Below, one piece after another: positions 60,625 through 64,000 of a stretch of 64,000 nt of DNA. The first letter of the stretch is position 1. Each line of letters opens with the position of its first letter. A program made the position numbers and the translations under genes. The stretch spans positions 62,001-126,000 of the forward strand of contig NZ_NOKT01000022.1 in NCBI RefSeq assembly GCF_002237655.1, written 5' to 3'. The DNA is from Streptomyces sp. XY006. Its GTDB lineage: Bacteria; Actinomycetota; Actinomycetes; Streptomycetales; Streptomycetaceae. The notes below the pieces were generated by a model. That model had not been told where the DNA came from, made no database searches, and worked only from the letters and a program-made list of their open reading frames with translations.

Positions 60625-61104
60625 ATGACCGAGACCACTCAGCGCAGGCAGCAGGACGGGGTCACTGCATCGCAGGGCAAGGGAGCTCCGGAGACCCGTG
60701 GCAGTACCGCGATCGCCGACACGGTCGTCGCGAAGATCGCCGGGATGGCCGCCCGGGAGGTTCCGGAGGTGCATCACCTGGGTGGCGGGATGACCCGGGC
60801 CATCGGCGCCGTGCGCCAGCGTGTGCCGGGCACCGGTTCCGGCAGCGGCGTCACGCAGGGCGTGAAGGTTGAGGTCGGCGAGCGTCAGGCCGCCGTCGAT
60901 CTGAATGTGGTCGTCGAGTACGGCGCCGCCATCGCCGACACTGCGGCCGACATCCGGAGCAACGTCATCAACGCCGTCGAGCGGATGACCGGCCTGGAGG
61001 TCGTGGAGGTCAACATCGCCGTCGACGACGTCCATCTGCCCGACGAGCCGGAGGACGAGGGCGAGGAGTCCGGATCCGGGCAGGGCGGCAGGCGCGTGGC
61101 CTGA
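60625..61104 (+). CDS. Asp23/Gls24-family envelope stress protein (159 aa)
   Basis: The central domain reads VVAKIAGMAAREVPEV, then VEVGERQAAVDLNVVVEYG and VEVNIAVDDVHLP, as in Asp23/Gls24 (DUF322) proteins that scaffold at the membrane and respond to alkaline or envelope stress. The acidic C-terminus (EPEDEGEESGSG) is disordered. ATG 60625 (MTETTQRRQQ) is the first in-frame methionine with family-like context. Confidence 0.9.
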   Translation: MTETTQRRQQDGVTASQGKGAPETRGSTAIADTVVAKIAGMAAREVPEVHHLGGGMTRAIGAVRQRVPGTGSGSGVTQGVKVEVGERQAAVDLNVVVEYGAAIADTAADIRSNVINAVERMTGLEVVEVNIAVDDVHLPDEPEDEGEESGSGQGGRRVA

Positions 61105-61217
61105 GGGCTCAGGGCTGAAGGCTCGGGGCTGCAGGCTCGGGGCTGAAGATTCGCGGCCTGAGGGCTTGTGGCCGCAGGGCCTTTGGCCGCAGGGCTTTTG
61201 GCCTGAGGGCCGTGGCC
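61105..61217. repeat. Degenerate short tandem repeat downstream of the Asp23/Gls24 gene
   Basis: Variants of GGCTCGGGGCTGAAG and of GGCCGCAGGGC(C/T)TTT follow each other for ~110 bases. The first set is repeated about three times and the second about four. They fill the space between two convergent stop codons and could form several alternative hairpins. Confidence 0.75.
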
Positions 61218-61231
61218 TTAAGAGTGTCGGC

Positions 61232-62191
61232 TCAGGGCACCGTTGGTGTCGCGCCGGGTGTGGCGGTGATGCGGGTGCGGTGGCCGTGTGGGCAGTGGAC
61301 CACGCGGTCGCCTAGGCCCAGCCGATCCGCCTCGGCCAGGAAGGCGGACAGCGGGGAGCGCATGACCGTGTAGTCGGCATAGTGGACCGGCAGGATCAGG
61401 CGGGGGCGCAGGCGGCGGGCCAGTTCCGCGCCCTGGGCGCCGTCCATGGTGACGACGAAGCCGCCGGGGAGCGTGGTACCGCCCAGGTGGAGGACGGCCA
61501 GGTCGGCGGAGGGGAAGTGGCGGGTGATCTCGTCCAGGCCGTCGTGGAGCACGGTGTCGCCCGAGAGGTAGAGGCGCAGGCGAGGGGGGCCGCCGGCGGG
61601 ACCGAACTCCAGCATGCTTCCCATGACCGGCGGCAGCAGCGCGCGCAGCGCCGGGTGGCCGGCGTGCCGGCCCGGCAGGGCGGTGACGGTGACCTGGGCT
61701 CCGCCGCGTTCGAGGGTGAGGGACGTCCAGGTGTGCAGGCCGGCCGTGCGCTGGAAGCCGTGCAGGACCTTGAGGCGGCGGGCCGCGTGCCGGGTGGTCA
61801 GGATCGGCACCGTGTGGTCCAGGTGCCGGCGGGCCCGGCGGTCCCAGTGGTCGCCGTGCAGGTGGGAGAGCACGATCCCGTCGAGGCGGGGCAGTTCGGG
61901 CACGTCGAGGGCCGGTTCGGTGAGGCGGCGGCTCAGCAGGCCGTACCCGAGGTGGGCGTACTGGCCCCGGTGGAGGAAGTTGGGGTCGGTGAGCAGGGTG
62001 AGCGGGCCGTAGGTCAGCAGCACCGTCGCGTTGCCGATGAAGTGGATGTCGAGGGTGTCGTCGTCGCCGATGATTTCGGCGACCGTGGTGCGGGCGACGG
62101 TGGTGTCGGCGGCGGGCGTGTCTTCGCCGGTGGGCGGTCCCTCCGCGGCGGGGTGGGGTGGGGCCGTGGGCTTGTCCTCGGGGCTTGGCAT
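61232..62191 (-). CDS. UlaG-like metallo-beta-lactamase-fold hydrolase (319 aa)
   Basis: The metal-binding motif is SHLHGDHWD, preceded by LLTDPNF and followed by YLSGDT and the late histidine in LPVHYADY, as in the UlaG/L-ascorbate-6-phosphate lactonase-like and NAPE-PLD-like group. The first ~45 residues are a disordered Pro/Thr-rich leader. The substrate is unknown. It reads in the same direction as ku, 91 bases downstream of the ku stop. Confidence 0.87.
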   Translation of the reverse strand: MPSPEDKPTAPPHPAAEGPPTGEDTPAADTTVARTTVAEIIGDDDTLDIHFIGNATVLLTYGPLTLLTDPNFLHRGQYAHLGYGLLSRRLTEPALDVPELPRLDGIVLSHLHGDHWDRRARRHLDHTVPILTTRHAARRLKVLHGFQRTAGLHTWTSLTLERGGAQVTVTALPGRHAGHPALRALLPPVMGSMLEFGPAGGPPRLRLYLSGDTVLHDGLDEITRHFPSADLAVLHLGGTTLPGGFVVTMDGAQGAELARRLRPRLILPVHYADYTVMRSPLSAFLAEADRLGLGDRVVHCPHGHRTRITATPGATPTVP

Positions 62192-62282
62192 CGCGCTCTC
62201 CCGTCTCCCCCCGTGGCGGAGTACCCGTGCCGAAGCCGGCCAGTCCGCGGAGCGTGCGGGGCACGTGCGCGGACCGGCGGCC

Positions 62283-63302
62283 TCAGGCCGAGCGTTTGCG
62301 GGGCGTCGACTTCTTCGCCGGTGTCTTCTTCGCCGTGCTCTTCGCCGCCGTCTTCTTCGCACCCTGGGCCGACTTGGCCGTCGACTTCTTCGACGAGGCC
62401 GCCGTCTTCTTGGCGGCCGTCTTCTTCGCCGTGGACGTCGACTTCTTGCCGCCGGTCTCCTTCGGTGCCGCGCGGGACGTCTTGCGCGGCAGCGGCTTGA
62501 CCTCGGCGTGGTCCCCGGCCTCCTCGCCGCGGGACTCGCGGGCCGCGCGGACGCTGTTCTCCAGGGCCGCCATCAGGTCAAGGACCTTGCCGCCGGCCGC
62601 GGGCTCGGGCGCCTGCGGCGGGGCCTCGCCGGCGGCCTTCGCGGCGATGACCTCCTCGACGGCCTCGCGGTACTCGTCGTGCAGGTCCTCCAGGTCGACC
62701 TCGCCCAGGGTGTCCATCAGCGCGTCGGCGAGGTCCAGCTCCTTGTCGCGGACCGTGACGTTCGTGTCGGGGGCGAGGCCCTCCGGGGCGCGGACCTCGT
62801 CCGGCCAGAGCAGCCCGTGCATCGCGATCGCGTCTCCGACGACCCGGAGCATGCCCAGCCGCTCGCGGCCGCGCAGGGCGAACTTGGCGATCGCCACCTT
62901 GTTGCTGCGCTTGAGCGCTTCGCGCAGCAGGGTGTACGGCTTCGCCGCCGGGGCCCCGCTCGCCTGGAGGTAGTACGCGGCGTCCATCTGGAGGGGGTCG
63001 ATCCGGTCGGCCGGGACGAACGCGACGATCTCGATCGTCTTGGCCGTCGGGATCGGCAGGCTGGACAGGTCCTCCTCGGTGATCGGGATGATCGAGCCGT
63101 CCGCGTCCTCGTACCCCTTGCCGATCTCCCCCTGGGTGACCTCGCGGTCCTCCAGTTCGCAGAATTTGCGGTAGCGGATGCGGCCGCCGTCCTCGGTGTG
63201 GATCTGGCGGAAGGAGATCGAGTGGCTCTCGGTGGCGTTCACCAGCTTGATCGGAATGCTGACCAGGCCGAATGAGATGGCGCCGTTCCATATGGATCTC
63301 AC
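62283..63302 (-). CDS. ku: DNA end-binding protein Ku with long lysine-rich tail (339 aa)
   Basis: Bacterial Ku forms a ring on DNA double-strand ends and recruits LigD for end joining. The core domain starts RSIWNGAISFGLVSIPIKL and includes ERLGMLRVVGDAIAMHGLLWPDE in pieces. The last ~70 residues are repeats of KK(T/S)A-type lysine/alanine units (KKTAAKKTAASSKKS), the basic extension that lets Streptomyces and mycobacterial Ku bind internal DNA. GTG 63302 has AAGGG 8 bases upstream. Confidence 0.95.
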   Translation of the reverse strand: MRSIWNGAISFGLVSIPIKLVNATESHSISFRQIHTEDGGRIRYRKFCELEDREVTQGEIGKGYEDADGSIIPITEEDLSSLPIPTAKTIEIVAFVPADRIDPLQMDAAYYLQASGAPAAKPYTLLREALKRSNKVAIAKFALRGRERLGMLRVVGDAIAMHGLLWPDEVRAPEGLAPDTNVTVRDKELDLADALMDTLGEVDLEDLHDEYREAVEEVIAAKAAGEAPPQAPEPAAGGKVLDLMAALENSVRAARESRGEEAGDHAEVKPLPRKTSRAAPKETGGKKSTSTAKKTAAKKTAASSKKSTAKSAQGAKKTAAKSTAKKTPAKKSTPRKRSA

Positions 63303-63365
63303 GTGCAGCACCCTTCCGGTCACGCTCGGGAGTGTTTGCCACGGTTTGCGTGGGATTCTTATCGT

Positions 63366-64000
63366 ATGGCGCCTATCACAGAGGTGGAGGGGCGACGGCT
63401 CGCGCTGAGCAATCTGGAGAAGGTGCTGTATCCCGCCGACGGCTTCACCAAGGGCGAGGTGCTGCACTACTACGCGACCGTCGCCGAGGTCCTGCTGCCG
63501 CATCTGCGGGACCGGGCCGTGTCCTTCCTGCGGTACCCGGACGGGCCGGACGGGCAGGTGTTCTTCACGAAGAACGTGCCGCCTGGTACGCCCGAGTGGG
63601 TCACGACCGCCGAGGTGCCGCGGGTGGAGGGGCCCTCGCGGATGGTGCTGGTGCAGGATCTGCCGAGCCTGATGTGGGCGGCCAACCTCGTCGCCGAGTT
63701 CCACACCCACCAGTGGCTCGTCGGCACGCCGGAGGAGGCCGACCGGATCGTCTTCGACCTCGATCCGGGGGCTCCGGCGAGCATCGTGCAGTGCTGCGAG
63801 GTCGCGCTGTGGCTGCGGGAGCGGCTGGCCCGGGACGGCATCGAGGCCTACGGCAAGACCTCCGGCGCGAAGGGGCTGCATCTGCTCGCCGCCGTGCGCG
63901 GGGCGTCCTCCGAACGGGTCTCCGAGTACGCCAAGGAGCTGGCCGTGGAGGCCGAGAAGGCCATGCCGCGGCTGGCGCTGCACCGGATGACCAGGAGTCT
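63366..64000 (+). CDS. ligD: LigD polymerase-domain protein, N-terminal part (truncated by the window)
   Basis: The visible 211 residues belong to the primase-polymerase (PolDom) family of LigD. They show LSNLEKVLYPADGFTKGEV near the start, VAEFHTHQW, the metal-binding IVFDLDPG and GKTSGAKGLHLLA. Whether a ligase or nuclease domain follows cannot be seen; Streptomyces often has stand-alone PolDom genes. It starts 64 bases from ku in the opposite direction, so the two share a promoter region. Confidence 0.9.
   Translation, partial: MAPITEVEGRRLALSNLEKVLYPADGFTKGEVLHYYATVAEVLLPHLRDRAVSFLRYPDGPDGQVFFTKNVPPGTPEWVTTAEVPRVEGPSRMVLVQDLPSLMWAANLVAEFHTHQWLVGTPEEADRIVFDLDPGAPASIVQCCEVALWLRERLARDGIEAYGKTSGAKGLHLLAAVRGASSERVSEYAKELAVEAEKAMPRLALHRMTRS

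Overview
The window is high-GC actinobacterial DNA and is almost certainly from a Streptomyces chromosome. The evidence is GC-saturated third codon positions, GTG and TTG starts, a CBM2-FN3-GH18 chitinase under paired 12-bp repeats, the NucS and Ku/LigD repair genes, the atp operon with an adjacent lysA-hom-thrC-thrB-rho-rpmE-prfA-prmC cluster, and a pSAM2-type integrative element in tRNA-Arg(CCG). The core gene order matches the SCO5350-SCO5390 neighbourhood of S. coelicolor as I remember it; I could not compare sequences.

Bases 1-15,600 hold core and semi-core genes. They include a small zinc-ribbon-like protein, an LLM flavin oxidoreductase, an SCO5389-family protein, the mismatch endonuclease NucS, a large membrane-anchored NTPase with a Lys/Pro/Thr repeat tail, a STAS protein and a 3-hydroxybutyryl-CoA dehydrogenase. 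A TetR gene is divergent from a DrrAB-like ABC exporter across a perfect 8-bp inverted repeat. Then come a PduO-type adenosyltransferase, two small membrane proteins, a NarL-type two-component pair and the chitinase.

Bases 15,600-23,600 are the complete F1Fo ATP synthase operon on the minus strand (atpI-B-E-F-H-A-G-D-C), with intercistronic hairpins and a strong terminator. Bases 23,800-43,300 continue on the minus strand: a WecA-like transferase, a SHMT-like enzyme, a phosphatase-like protein that lacks its catalytic cysteine, Sua5, PrmC, RF1, bL31, an LCP protein, a trypsin/FG-GAP protein, Rho, ThrB, ThrC, Hom, LysA, an ArgS-derived protein without a catalytic domain, and a CheY-like regulator.

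Bases 43,465-58,964 are a 15.5-kb actinomycete integrative and conjugative element (AICE) between two 45-bp perfect tRNA-Arg repeats. Its backbone is int, xis, rep, spd genes, an FtsK-like translocase, an SCO3933-family gene, a KorSA-type GntR repressor and a Pif-like Nudix gene. A 16-bp operator recurs at five places. The right part is a visibly AT-richer cargo module: a ComEC-like metallo-beta-lactamase-fold protein, a receiver-like protein, a protein with two GHKL ATPase domains, and a divergent N6-adenine DNA methyltransferase. It is preceded by a long imperfect inverted repeat. This module is the best candidate for an undescribed (probably anti-phage) system.

Bases 59,000-64,000 return to chromosome: a secreted lipase, an Asp23/Gls24 protein, an UlaG-like hydrolase, Ku, and the start of a LigD polymerase-domain protein divergent from Ku.
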